This document shows positions 37,626-52,798 of a stretch of 64,000 nt of DNA, piece by piece (within the stretch, counting starts at the first letter, position 1; the number at the start of each line of letters is the position of its first letter). The stretch covers positions 1 through 64,000 of the forward strand of contig JBAMDO010000170.1 of assembly GCA_037074765.1 (NCBI GenBank), read 5' to 3'. A program made the translations under genes and the position numbers. Origin of the DNA: Mansonella perstans. Its lineage: Eukaryota; Nematoda; Chromadorea; Rhabditida; Onchocercidae. The notes beneath the pieces were generated by a model, which was not told where the DNA came from, searched no databases, and worked only from the letters and a program-made list of their open reading frames with translations.

Positions 37626-39125
37626 ATTCATTTGATGTTGGAAAAGTAGTCTCTTTTCCCAATAATAACAAATACGACCAATACAAAGCAGCTGTATACA
37701 CCAATACAGAAATGCAATTGTTATGGGCCATCAATATAATTTTCGCCAAACAGAGGAATATATTACTAATTCCAGGTTATTAATTAAATCATTTTCTATT
37801 GTTCAAACACTGTGTGCACCACTAGTACACACACACACATATATATATTGATATTATTATAAAAAAGGAAATGTAACTTTGAAGCAGGCAAAGCTTCAAA
37901 GATGAATAGTTGAAAAAACATAGGCCGCTCCTTGTTTGAAAACAACAGAACATTGATAGCTGTACATTAAAGCATACTGAGATGCAGAAAATGTACCGGG
38001 AGAATGCAGAAAGAACATGTTTTTCATGCACTACTCACTCAATCATTGCATTCATTCATGGGAGCAAAATTTCACCTAACATTTGTTATGTGTTTTGTTT
38101 TTTATATAGGTTTTTTCACTATAGTTATTTCAGGTTTTTGTTAAAAGAATCAAAAAAATAAAAATTTTTTAATTTTTATTTTATTCAGAGTTTTAGATAA
38201 TTCAACTCAAAAATAATAAATATTAAAATAATAGAAAAAAAAAAAAACAACATTAATATTCCTAGATAATTTGGCATATATTCAAGGATTTTCTAGATGA
38301 ATCAAACAACATTATCATTATGAACGAGGTAATTAATTAATTACCTGAATTCCCAAATTTGAACAAAAAATTTTCTATAGAACACTTTGAATGACTTCTA
38401 GAAGAATGATTCGATTGAATTGCCTTCTATCAATTGATCGATGATTTCTCAAAAAAAAAACCATCAATAAACAAGTTGATAGCTCATACAATAAAACATA
38501 TAACAAGCTCTATCTGCATGCTATTTTCCATGACATTTGTGCAATATATCTCACTAAAATATGTATTACAATTATAACAGTGCAATAAACATTCTATACA
38601 ATTCGTAATTACACCAAAAAGTATGCAATCTAAACTTTGGAAAATTTCAATAAACTGTAATTGTTACCATATCCTACGGGCAGATCAGTTACTCTGAGAA
38701 AAAAGTTACTGTAAAATAGTTTCTATTGCTTAACAATGCATGTTTAAACAATGCTTCATTTTATAGCCTATGAATTATTTCTACTGCAATTCAAACTTCC
38801 TCTCTCTTTCAAACGAATGAATATGCCGAAATATTATAATTCCCCCTCTTTCCCTCTCTATCCCCTTTTTCTCTTTTCCCTCATAAAAGAAGCATTTGAA
38901 TTCATTGCAACACCATTAATATCTCCTCTTTTCCATATACATTTTACGGGATATTTTGTTACCCTCTTTGCTGCTATTCCAGTTCTCTCCTACTGATATT
39001 CTATCAATCTCTGTCGTCTGTGCATTTATTACGCTGACATTGTAAACAATCAAAGTTCCCATGTCCATGTTCACATGCTTGCTCAACATTTTCTGTTTCC
39101 CGCTGCTTTTCAAATTTCATTTTCC

Positions 39126-39217
39126 CTTGGCCAGATTTGATGTCTATCAAGTGTTTGGCCAGATTTAATGCCTATCAGTTGTTTGGCGAGATTTGATGTC
39201 TATCAAGTGTTTGGCAG
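39126..39217. repeat. 30-bp tandem repeat, three units
   Basis: Three copies of a 30-base unit containing TTGGCCAGATTTGATGTCTA and TCAAGTG, about 400 bases upstream of the SLC5 start. Confidence 0.8.
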
Positions 39218-39629
39218 TAAGTTTCTAGGCTTCTTTTCTCTCATATTTGTGCTAGTTTCATTTCAGTTTGTATTGTTTTTTTAGCTCTAAATAATATGAA
39301 AGTGAAGGTCTGTTCAAATTTAGTGTCACACATGGATTGTCACCAAACAGTGCATTTTCATTTCTCTTACATCTATTTCCTGTTTTCCCATATTACTGCT
39401 GCTACTTACCCTTTCTAATTCGTCACATTGTTTCACGTTCAGTTATTTTCCTTCTTATTTTACTAATTTTCTTCAGGTTTGTTATGTCATACTAAATTTG
39501 AAGATTGACAATGTTTACAAGTTTATTTAAATCGTATTTTGTTTTTTTTTACTCTTTGTTTCAGAGAAGCTGGTCACCTGGTCACACAATTGGTCAATTA
39601 CTTTGCTAATTTGGCTACATTCCAAAACA

Positions 39630-42600
39630 ATGTTCACAATAAATACTGTGGACATCGTAGTCCTTGTTGGTCTTCTTGTTGCAATTTCATTTTTTGGCTT
39701 ATTCACAGCATTATTTGGCGCAAAACAACAAACATCTGCAGCTCAAATTCTACACGGATCAAAGTTCGTACTCTTAAAATATTCTTATTTGAAGATATGA
39801 AATCTTATATGTGACATATATGTGGCAACAATAGCTACGATTTCAAAAATTGAGCGATAAAATTTACGTCAATTTTCTCGTACAAAAGTATTCTCAAGCA
39901 TAATTTGATAATAGATGTCGGCCGGATCAGTAATTTGTTAATAATTATCTGACTAATTCAGGATATTATTTTGTTAGTTTCTTAAATTTATTAATAATTA
40001 TCTGATAAGTTCAGGATATTATTTTGTTAGTTTCTTATGATTCCTGGGAATGGGCAAGCAAAAATAATTTTACAGTGTATCTGTACTGCCAACAGCTTTA
40101 TCGGTTTGTTCAGGATTTATATCCGCAGTTTCACTGCTTGGATTTCCTGCAGAGGTATATTATGTACTTTGTCAAGTTTGTCAATTCAAAATTGCTCAAA
40201 TTTTTTATTTAGGGTGTAATTTGTTCATTCATTCAATTAATTTTTACATTTCGCTGTTTATCTTTTTCATTGATGTGAAATTTGCATAGATGTTTTTCCA
40301 TTAAAATTTGATTATTCTAATAGGGTTGCCTTTGTTTTCCAAAATTTCGACCACTGTGTTTGCTTAATTATGCATTTCCATACAGGTTTATTACCAAGGA
40401 GCAATGATATTTTGGTATGGTCCAATGTATGCACTGGCATTTCCTCTTACAGCTTATTGTTTCTTACCTGTTCACTATAATATGAAACTTACAAGCATAT
40501 ACGAGGCTGGTATATTATCTGCCATTATTAAGAACTCTCGGGAATTCTTTCAGTATAATTCTTTTAGTCCTTTTATATTTGTAGTACTTGGAGATTCGGT
40601 TCAATTTCGCATGTCGCTTCTTGGCTTCACTTACATTCTGTATTCAGGTGACAGTACTTATGTGTTTTTTCACGAAAATTATTGGTTTGACAATTTTTGA
40701 TTGGTCATCTCATTAGCTGGTATTTGACGTAACTTCTTTGGCAGTTGCTTACTGTAACTGTTATATGTGATAGCTTTTTGCAATATATCCTGTAAATTAA
40801 TGCTGCAAATAGAAAACTTTTTGAGCAAAACAAGAGAAATAATTGAAATGAGCTGCATAGAATGATTGAAATATGAAATGAGGTCAGTGATCGCTGCTCA
40901 CAAAACGCTTGAAATGAAAAGGTTTTAAATTTTAAAAGTTTGGTTGTAGTATTCGATTTGTGTTAGTTATTATTCAGGTCCTTCCTGTTGCATGGGGAAA
41001 GTTTTGTAGAAACAATGTGCATAAATTATGGGATAATTTTAAGAGTAGAGTATAGAATTATGATAAATAAAGAAGGTAAGTTGATGATCAATCTTCTTCA
41101 TTAGTAATAGTTTGAACTACTCAAGTCTCAACTAATAACATTTTAAATTTCAGACTTGTCTTTATGTTAGTGTGGCACTTTATGCACCAGCACTTGCATT
41201 ATCGTCAGTTGTTTCAATTCCGTTATCTGTATCAGTTGTTGTGACTGCAGGTCTTGCAGCTCTTTATGTGACCTTGGTAGGTTGCTCTAATTGGAGTAGA
41301 AGATGCTCAATTGAACTGATTCATGATGCAGTTTTTGACTGATTCATGATGTAGTAGTTTTCAGGGTGGCGCAAAAGCAAGCATATATACTTCAGCTTTA
41401 CAAATGGTACTAATTTTAGCGAGTATGCTGCTGATTCTTTCAATCAGTTTATATCATTTCGGTTTCGATAATGTTTTAAAAAGCGCTGTTGTTGGAGGTC
41501 GCTTGCGGTTATTAGAGTAAATCTTTTAATTATGCTTTCAATTAAATTAAATTCTGGTAGACTTATCATTGAAATAATCTCGTATTTTTAACTGATAGCA
41601 TTACAAAAATAGAACATTAGCAGGAATCTAACAAGGAATAATGCATAATATTGTCAAGGTAATTTTTATATCGGTGAATAGAATAGATTGCGCATACTAT
41701 GCTTCAACAATTTGAATTAATTGCAGTTTTCGAATTGATCCACGTATTCGACACTCAGTTTGGTCTTTGTTAATTGGTGGTACAGGAAATATACTATGTC
41801 TTTATGCAACAAATCAACTTACAGTACAACGTTATATGGCAATGAATTCGCTTAGATCTGCACAATGGTAGAAATTTTTTTGTTACTTCTTCATTTTTGA
41901 CTATCATGATAACATAATTTATGGAGTAATAATACTTTAGGGTTATTTTATTAAATATTCCCTTCAATTTTCTCATTCTTACTGCATATGTTGGTACAGG
42001 CCTGATAATATACCACAAATATTTTGATTGTAATCCCGTTCTGCAAGCGAAAGATCAAGTAAGTATCGCACCTGTTCTCATTTTATTTTGAATTTAATAT
42101 ACAATATAGTTTTACTGTAATATTTGCTGTAGCTACCATTTCTAAGCATTCATCAATTTCTTTGTTTATAGTTATTTCTTCATTTTAAATTCTGGACAAA
42201 AAAAAAAAAAAAAAAAAACTCGTAAGGGTATGTGTGTTGCTTTATGTGACAGCCATAGATTGTTTCTACCTATTGCAGCTTTTTCCTCGTTTCGTTGTTG
42301 ATGAATTATCTGCGATACCGGGAATGGTTGGAGTTTTTGCAGCATCTCTATTTAGCGCAGGTTTAAGGTATAATTGGGGTAATAAAGTTTTTTCATGCTT
42401 TCTGCATGATTAGAATTTGTACTTTCAAAGTTGGGATGTTAGAGATCCATGTATTGTGAGTATAGGAGATAGATTTCCTGATATGCTTATTTCAAAAGTT
42501 AAATTTGCTATTTTTAGTACGCTATCAGCTTCGTACTGTGCTCTTGCTGCAGTATTTATTGAAGATATTGTTAAGCAATTCCAAATTAAGGTGCAGAAAT

Positions 42601-43872
42601 GCGAACCAATGAAGCCAGATAAGAGCATATTATTAGGGCGATATCTGCGTTTGTCTTCTCATTACTACTGTTTAATTGATTTCAAGTTTCAAGCTGAATA
42701 TTGAAATTCTTTACTTTCTTTTTGTAAAATAACTATTTTTCAGCATTACTGTTTTGTGTTCTGTCAGTGGTAATCGCTTATCTTTTTAGCTTAATGAAAA
42801 CAATGGTGCTACAGGTTAGTGCTTGCAATGCTGTTCATAAAATTCACTCTGTTTTATCGCAAAATTCATTTTAATCCTGTAACATATTTTCATTTCTTGC
42901 AGGTCTCACTTTCAATATTCGCAATTGCTGGAGGACCCGTACTGAGTGTCTTTTGTCTGGGCATGTTTTTTCCAAAAATTAAGGGACTGGCAGCTTTTGC
43001 TGGTTAGTGTATAGGAACATAACAGAATTATGAAATGGCAATTGAAATTAAAATCGTTACAGTAATATAGGTTAAAGGACTTCAAAGGGTTACATGATCT
43101 ACTGAGTTTAAAATGGAATTTTAGCTCAACTTGCATCAACAGTGTTCTGCGTTTTCATTGCTACTGGTGCATTGATTTATGTAAAACCTGTTCCTTTACC
43201 AGCTGATGAAACATGTGGGAGAAGTAATGTAACTTTCACATTTGTTGAAAAACCGGAATACGGAATGGTTTATCCTTTACAAAGGTATAATCGTTTCTAT
43301 ATATTGAAAATTTTTTCCTCTTTACCAGGTTGCTCATCAAATTATTAGCTATGAAATTGCGCTATAAATATTATTACTCACTTTTTAGTAATTCTTGGTT
43401 AATCCAACTATTTCGTCTTTCTTATCAATACTACAGTATCTCTGCTCTATTCGTTGCTTTCATAGTTGCACATATTGTTCAGTGGTTTTCAGGTATTCTT
43501 TTGGATTTTTCGAAAATATCTGTTACTATCAATTTTTTTTAGGGAACAGAATTATTTGTAACTTTCAGTGATTTCAGGAAGCACCAAGCATTTGCCAGTG
43601 GAAACAAGGTTACTATCACCTTTTCTTCGATCAATACATCATCGAAAGGTATTGTCAATATTTACACAGTTGCATTTACTAGTATTCTGCTTGTTTTTTA
43701 TCAAGTAGTTATGTGATGTATTGAAAATCAAAAGTCTGTCACAGTGTCACAAAAAGATACCGCGAATGGAACTTGCTGATTTTCTTTCTTTGTGTGATTT
43801 TAGGAAGCTGTAATGGACTGCGCTTCTGAAACAAGGGGGGATTGCGAATTCCCATTAGGAGCTATCAGATAA
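39630..43872 (+). CDS. SLC5-family sodium-coupled solute transporter
   Basis: Sixteen exons join in phase into 558 residues: 39630-39763, 40076-40154, 40386-40505, 40585-40647, 41154-41276, 41365-41516, 41727-41867, 41941-42058, 42279-42367, 42518-42648, 42744-42814, 42903-43002, 43125-43284, 43437-43492, 43578-43648, 43804-43872. The product resembles the SLC5A6/SLC5A8/SLC5A12 branch (multivitamin and monocarboxylate carriers) in the plasma membrane. Motifs: [81 protein letters not shown], and [20 protein letters not shown], all typical of this branch. The substrate cannot be read from sequence. Exon 3 appears to use a GC donor (GAG then GCTGGT). AATAAA at 44460 may end the transcript. Confidence 0.92.
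39931..40037. repeat. Tandem duplication of about 54 bp in SLC5 intron 1
   Basis: Two copies share TTAATAATTATCTGA, TTCAGGATATTATTTTGTTA and GTTTCTTA, ending about 40 bases before the exon 2 acceptor. Confidence 0.8.
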
Positions 43873-45488
43873 GACGAAGTCCATATTACGGTATTTGTCT
43901 TTTGTACCATCCGTTTTGTCACTGTTCAGTTCTTCTGTGAGAATTCTATTTATTCTTTTGTTTGATTTGTTATACGGTGCACACTTCTTCAGATGTATTT
44001 CAAATGGCTGCGGATGAATTACTTTTAATTTATAGTTTCGGCTTGGAAAAATGCTGCGCAGTGAAACCTTCATCACTTTAAAAAAAGTGTTTAAAAAAAC
44101 AAATAGGTTTGTTAAGTTCTTAACTTCAGTTCACATGTTGTTTTATTAAATGCTAGTAGATTCCAGATGTGTTTCAATGTTATTTATCAATTGTTTAATT
44201 CGATTTGATAAGATAAATATTCTTTGATAATAGATGGAATGTTTAGTTTTTAAACATGCAATTATGGGTGTATCTGTTTTTCTCGAAAATTATATTTATA
44301 TATTTTTTAACAATCCACTGTATTTGTGCGGCTGTTTAGATGGGGAGTACTTTGAATGAATGAATACTTGTGGGATGATTTTCAAGACAAAAGAATATAA
44401 TATTTGAAGTGTTCCGCATCTCAGAAATATGAACTTATGATATTCTCGCGCTAGCACGGAATAAAATGTTCCATAATAACATTCCAGCAAAGTGCTGTAG
44501 TTAGTAACAATTAATGGGAATTTGTCTTGCTGATCGATCGTCGTGATGCCCATGCGTGATGATGTATAGCTCTCATTAAATCAGTCTTCTAAAAAGTAAA
44601 AATTCGTTTTTCTAATTAATATTACTCCAATTAATTCTATCTACAAGTGACAATAACTGATTCAAATGATTAAAAAAATATGAAATTGAATCTGTAAGAA
44701 AAAAAAATGCCTAGCCTACGATAATGCTAGACTTAGTGGAATCGCTATGCTTAAGATCAATTAAAAATTCAAATTTCAAAAACGTTTCCTGTTCAGGTCG
44801 GGCAAATTTGGAGGACAAACTTTTCCCATCCTTATTCTTTCTTTATTTTAGTAGTGCATATTAGTGTACTTATAAATTTCTAGTCGGAACGCGAGTCTTC
44901 AACGTGATGATGATATATTATGGATAGAGTTAAAATGATTATAAAGAGAGGGAGTAACCTCTTCCGTAATTATCATTTCTCTTTAATATGTGATATACAA
45001 AATCTTGGTAATATACGAGAGATCATCACAGGAAATCGCTATCTCTTAAAGTTGAGTAATTAATTAAGGACTGAACATCCGCATTACACATATTTATTGC
45101 TCTCTAGATATTCATACCCGAATTGTTAACCTTCAACATTTTGAATATGTAACGTGATGATGCTCACCACTATGATATTAGCGATGATTTCAATGAAGAG
45201 CAAAGAGGTAGATGAGGTAGGAGTTTATGTTTATGTAACTGTCTTAACGAATCTTTTATGACTTGGCTGGTGATGCTTTGGTTTCCATTAATTATCGACG
45301 GTTGCGGCTAATATTATTCATAATGACCTTTGACATTCTCCATCTGTATCTTTTCAGTAAGAAAGTAGTGAAGTGGGAAACCTATGGGGAATTTTCTGAA
45401 ATTGTCATTCAAATCCGTGGATTTGGAAGTTATGCGAGGAAGAGAAATAATGAAGATTTGTGTTGTCATGTCATCTATTTTATGTTAC

Positions 45489-45820
45489 TGCAGGCAAGAA
45501 GGGAATATATGATGTTGTTGCTACTGTAGGCAAGAAAGGAGTATATGAGTTGTTGCTACTGCAGGGAAGAAGGGAATATATGATGTTGTTGCTACTGTAG
45601 GCAAGAAAGGAATATATGAGTTGTTGCTACTGCAGGGAAGAAGGGAATATATGATGTTGTTGCTACTGTAGGCAAGAAAGGAATATATGAGTTGTTGCTA
45701 CTGTAGGCAAGAAAGGAGTATATGAGTTGTTGCTACTGCAGGGAAGAAGGGAATATATGATGTTGTTGCTACTGTAGGCAAGAAAGGAATATATGAGTTG
45801 TTGCTACTGTAGGCAAGAAG
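45489..45820. repeat. 35-36 bp minisatellite, about nine units
   Basis: Alternating units of 35 and 36 bases with the pattern GGCAAGAAAGGAATATATGA, a T-rich GTTGTTGCTACTG tail, and either GTAGG or GCAGG at the joint. Units are directly adjacent with no unique spacers, so it is a minisatellite, not a CRISPR array. Confidence 0.9.
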
Positions 45821-47128
45821 GGATCCGGGAAAAAAAATGAATGATATGGGTTTTGGCCTGACCTTCATCAAGCTGTTCTTTTCACTGATAAAAATTAAAA
45901 GAATAAAGCTGCTTGATGACACATTTACCCATTTTCTCCTGTCCATTATATATAAAAAAAATAGATTCACATTAATTGGCTATAATTTCATGAGTATAAA
46001 TACGAAGTAAACGAAGTTAAATGGAGAGCTATGATGGAGGAGAAGTGAAAGGACACTGAGTCAGAACCATCACCCCGCCATCTTTTATTCCTGACGTAGA
46101 TTATCAGCAAGCGTACCAAGCTATATCCATAGACCCAGCACGTGCCGTGGATCACGGGATGGAAATTTTCATCGAGCCCTAGCACTAGTGATTTGAATGA
46201 AAGATATGAAATGGATGGTCGTTCGAAATGACATCTTGCAGCAGATGGTTGTGCTGGGACATCGGGGAGGAGGTTGGAGGGAATGGGGTAGGGGTTTGAT
46301 GGGGGGTCATAGGCTTGCAAATATTTTGTGATACATTATCCTCAATTGTTGTGTGCTTATTATTGTTACGAATTTCTACGATCAATGTTTCAAAGCAGCA
46401 AAGCTACGTTTGGTAGAAAGGGTGACGTTATATAAAAGATATTTTCATCAATAAGAAGGAGAAGAGAGAAAGCGCTAATTTGAAGTGTACTCGGAATATT
46501 TGTCCATTGCATTTTGCTTGTATTTTTTCTTTCTCACATTTTCTGTTGTTTCCTCCTTTTTTACCAAGTGAATAGGAATAATATCAATAATAGAACTTTT
46601 TGATTGTGGACTAGGAATTGGTGTAAGGAGGATTGAAATTATGTCTCTTCAACCTAAAATTAATGCCAGACTACAGAAGTGAGGCCTGTTAAAAATAGTA
46701 ATGACTATCCTAGGTTAGCAGTTGGTACTTCTGGCGGATTGATGGTAATGATATGTATTATAATATTGGTCATATTAATGTGATTGTTCAGTGATAATAG
46801 TGATTGTAGTAGAATTGGTAAAAAATACTTGCTAGTTCACATTTTTATTTATTCTGTGCTTCAGTGTTATAACAGATCTGTTTGTTAGGATTTAAAATAA
46901 ACTTGTTACTGGTGCCAAATCGACTGCTGCTTTATAAAGTAGCATTTTTTTACCTTGTAAGTTCCCTTATGGAGTTTTTTCTTCCGAATAGCTATTCGTT
47001 CGTGTTGAATCTATTAGCTGGCGTTTACTCTACATCTATGTGCCATTTTCTTTCTGTTCGTTTAGGTTGTTGAAATCATATAGTCACGAGGTAAATTTTT
47101 CAGGCAGCTCTTAAGAAGGGAATTTGCG

Positions 47129-47149
47129 ATGTTTTTCTTTCCCGAATAA
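47129..47149 (+). promoter_or_regulatory. Possible short upstream ORF in G-alpha leader
   Basis: If the mRNA begins at the acceptor at 47103, its 79-base leader contains one earlier ATG opening a six-codon frame (MFFFPE, stop) that ends 33 bases before the G-alpha start. It could reduce initiation. If the mRNA starts further downstream it is irrelevant. Confidence 0.3.
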
Positions 47150-47182
47150 ATCATAATCTGTTTTAAAAGGAAATAGTTAACA

Positions 47183-49499
<2,317 letters not shown>

Positions 49500-52400
49500 A
49501 TTTAACTTGCATTGATTCATCTCTAACGATGATTTTGGCTAAAATGTTAAATTAAATGTTCGTTGTAAAATTTAAGCAAGGAATATTGGGAAGCAGTTGA
49601 AATTTCAGCTGTTTTTTTGATGTCATTTGCGTAGTTTTTTGTTTTTAATTAGATTTTTTTATGCGTAGATGATAAATAGTCGGGCAGGGGTTTGCTGTGT
49701 AGAAAGCAAATCAATTATTGATTATTTCTGAATGTCCGATACTTCTTTATGAATTGCCATCTATATCACTGTGTGATTAATTCAATCAGATTTGACGATT
49801 CCCTGCAGCTTACGAATAATTTGTTTAATTTATATCTAGTTTCACTGACTGCCCCGTAACTTTTCGTTGAAGATTACGTGGATGATATGTAAGTGAAGCT
49901 ATTCGCAATTTCCAGGTACTGTTGCTGCCACTTTCCAGTTGTTTATATATGTATTTCTCTCGTTCCCTATTTTGTCCTGTGAATGTCTTTAACCGTTTCT
50001 GAGAAAGCTTCATTAGAAGATAAGTGCTTAACCTATCGAAATTTTATCATTAATATCACTTTTATTGCTTGCATTTTTTGTTGTTTTAAAAAGCATTTTT
50101 TTTTTTTTTTTTTTGTTTTTTTTTTTTTGTTTTGTTTGCAGGCCACCGAAATGCATTTATGTTTTTGCCGTTTTGTTTCTCTGAAAAGCGTTTTAGAGGC
50201 TGTTTATCGTTCTTAGTGCATTCGATGTAATTGTGGTCAGTGTTCATTGGTCTTTGACTTGATAGTTTTCCAAAATATCTATTGCTAATTCCAATTACGA
50301 GCTGGATATTTATTCAGATCCTAATGGTGTTTTAGGATAGGTGTATGATGTCCCTGTTTTTTGTTATAAAGCTGGAAATTTTTTTTGGAATGCTTCACCG
50401 AAGTAATTTCTAGGTAATGGAGAAAAATCTTTTAGCATTAATATTATGTATGTTATACATTTGCTCGCTACAAGTTGCTACAAAAACTTGCTCGCTACAA
50501 GTTGCTACAGAAATCCTACTACTGTTTTATTTCTGCTGTTATTATTGTCATATCGGTTTTTCTTTTTTTTTTTTTTTTTGCTCTGGGAAGAATTTTCAAA
50601 CTGAGCTTTATGTTCTTTCCCTTTCATAATTATTAAAGCAATGTTATGTAATGAACATACATTTTCATATTCATTTTTCCTTATTTTACCCTCATTTTCC
50701 CTTCAAATTGTTTTTTTTTCTCTGCTTGACCGTTGAAAATGAAGAAATTTCGCTAATCTACCTGTAAAATTACAGCGTACAGAAATTGAGCAGATAGCAT
50801 GCTTTGAAAATTCGATCAAACGACATTTGATGTTTGGAAAGACCTATTTCTCTGTAACACCATATTTCTAAGACGAATTGCATGGATTCTGCTTCTTTGA
50901 AGTTGTGGCTGCTGCACTATGTAAAAATTTTTGGGTGATCCAGAAAACAGTGGATGGGACAGGCTGAAATATGAACTATATCTGGACATTTTATTAAATT
51001 GTATAGTTCGTTTGGCGGACAATTATTGTACGGAAATCGCGACACTGCGACATTAGTGTTCAGCTTAACTGTGCAGAGTATAGTTAATACATGAATTTAT
51101 GTGGTCGAGATTAGGTAAATGTTATGTTTTCCTTCATGGAACTTCTCTGTGAACTTCCTGAATTCCTCATTCTCCAAGAAATCTGGGTAACCGTTTCGTT
51201 AGCCTTTTTCACTTAAGTATTGGATCTATTCACAGATTGCAGTGGATCGATTTGAACGGTGTTGATGTTGGCGTTGCTAGCTCCCAGAAAAATACCCAAA
51301 GAGCGTCTGAAGAGCATTTGACAGAATAATTTTACGAAACCTGAAATGTCGGTTTTTCTTGCTATTCAATTTGTAAATAAAAATGTAGCATTTGTTGATG
51401 AAATGTATGAGATATTTGTAATGGATGTACATCCACATCAAGTAACAATATTTCTCTGATCAAGGACGTTCGTTTATCCCCTTCACAATTAGCACTGAAA
51501 GATTGATATGGAAGGAAAAGTGGGTAGTTGGACGAAAAAGGAAGAAACAGAAGGGAACATAACGATGTGATCTGTATTCATTCGGTTCTATATCTACTGA
51601 ATGGAAAAGACATCGCAGAAATCAGCCGTAATCCGGAAGCTGGATTCAAGAATCCCATCATAATTCATTATTGCATTCTGGTCTTGTAATAAATTAGTAC
51701 CGCAGTATTTGTGGAATGTCGAAAAAAACTGAAATAATAATGTCAACTAGCTGTACATTCTGAGTCCAATTCGTGAAACCATCAACGAATACATAAGTCG
51801 CTCCTTTCAAAAACTATTCTTTCTAAACTAACAAAACCTTTTCTCGATAGCTAGTAATATCGTAGGTAGTACTGAAGAGCAACATTTGATGACTTTTCAA
51901 AAACCACATTGCAAATGGAACTTCACTGAGTATATGACGACGCTTTTCAGAAATATTTTCTGCAGTCATCGATTTTTTATAAGAATAGACTCATTTAACG
52001 GGACTACAATATCCATGGATGAAATAATGTCCGTAGTAGTTGTAGAATTGGTTGAAGATATAAGATTACATGCTAGGACTTCTAGCATCACTGAAAAATA
52101 TAGCAAACTTTTCAAAATATTACCTAAAAACTGTTTACTTTCCCATACAACAAAGAACAACAGAGCATGATCACGACACGAAATGTACGAATGATGAAGA
52201 AGCTCTGGAGAAATTAAGTGGATTTCTAAAAACTCAACAGGAGGTCAAATTTCACAATTTCTTTAGTTTAATAACCTTCAGTAACTTCATTAAAAATACT
52301 TTTATGCTTTTTTCGATTCAAAATAAGACGCTCTGGAAAACGTAGAAACACAACAATCTAATTTCCCAAAGTTTCAGGGAAATGAAGAAAACTTATACGA

Positions 52401-52798
52401 ATAAATAGAAAATAATGAAAGCTCGGCGAACAATTATAAATAGCATTTCAAGCTGCGTGGCACATTTAGAAATTATTCCAGAACTGTATAAGCAACCTAA
52501 GAATAAAAATGATACATTACAGGGGAGAAGGGCATAACTTATCCAACGAATCCTCTCAATTCAAAAAAAATTATTGAAAAAGGTGCATTTGCAACTTATC
52601 ACAACTGTGTAGCATTGTTTCATACCGGCTATTAATATTACCGCCGCATTGCAACCACCTTTTTCGGCATTTCTGCTTGATGTTGCACACTTTTTTTAGA
52701 TTTAAATCGAACATTTTAATTTTCTAGTCACTTTTTTATACAAGCTTAAGCTGAAGTGAAGCCTTTTGAAGCCACTGTGATAAATAAAATTTAAATAA
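49500..52798. other. Convergent spacer between G-alpha (+) and PAN-ZP (-) genes
   Basis: Mostly the 3' flanks of the two neighbours, with long poly-T tracts (50098-50128, 50563-50580) and a doubled TTGCTCGCTACAAGTTGCTA at about 50459-50510. A possible small gene at 52070-52412 is listed separately. A codon-like stretch with an acceptor-like TTGCAG lies at 51240-51330 (GVDVGVASSQKNTQRASEEH) but has no partner exons I can find. Confidence 0.4.
52070..52412 (+). CDS. Possible small gene, two exons, unrecognised
   Basis: A frame opening MLGLLASLKNIANFSKYY becomes acidic and protein-like (HDHDTKCTNDEEALEKLSGF) and reaches a GAG then GTCAAA donor at about 52242. A TTTCAG acceptor at about 52378 continues in the same phase with GNEENLYE and a stop. 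The joined product would be about 66 residues. Another overlapping frame is also open, there is no known domain and the donor is ordinary at best. Could be noise. Confidence 0.2.

Larger units (their letters stand above)
35604..39629. other. Divergent intergenic region with several tandem repeats
   Basis: The start codons of SLC7 (minus) and SLC5 (plus) face away from each other across 4 kb, so both promoters should lie here. No gene supported. Local tandem repeats are listed separately. A TTGTTTCAG acceptor at about 39565 precedes the SLC5 ATG by about 65 bases and may be its trans-splice site. Confidence 0.5.
43873..47182. other. Spacer between SLC5 and G-alpha genes
   Basis: Holds the SLC5 3' UTR, a minisatellite at 45489-45820 and the 5' leader of the G-alpha gene. 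No other gene supported. A TTTTTCAG acceptor at 47103 probably receives the leader of the G-alpha mRNA. Confidence 0.5.

Noticed and set aside
45489..45820. Regular array resembling CRISPR
   Set aside because: Units abut directly without unique spacers, there are no cas genes, and the DNA is eukaryotic.
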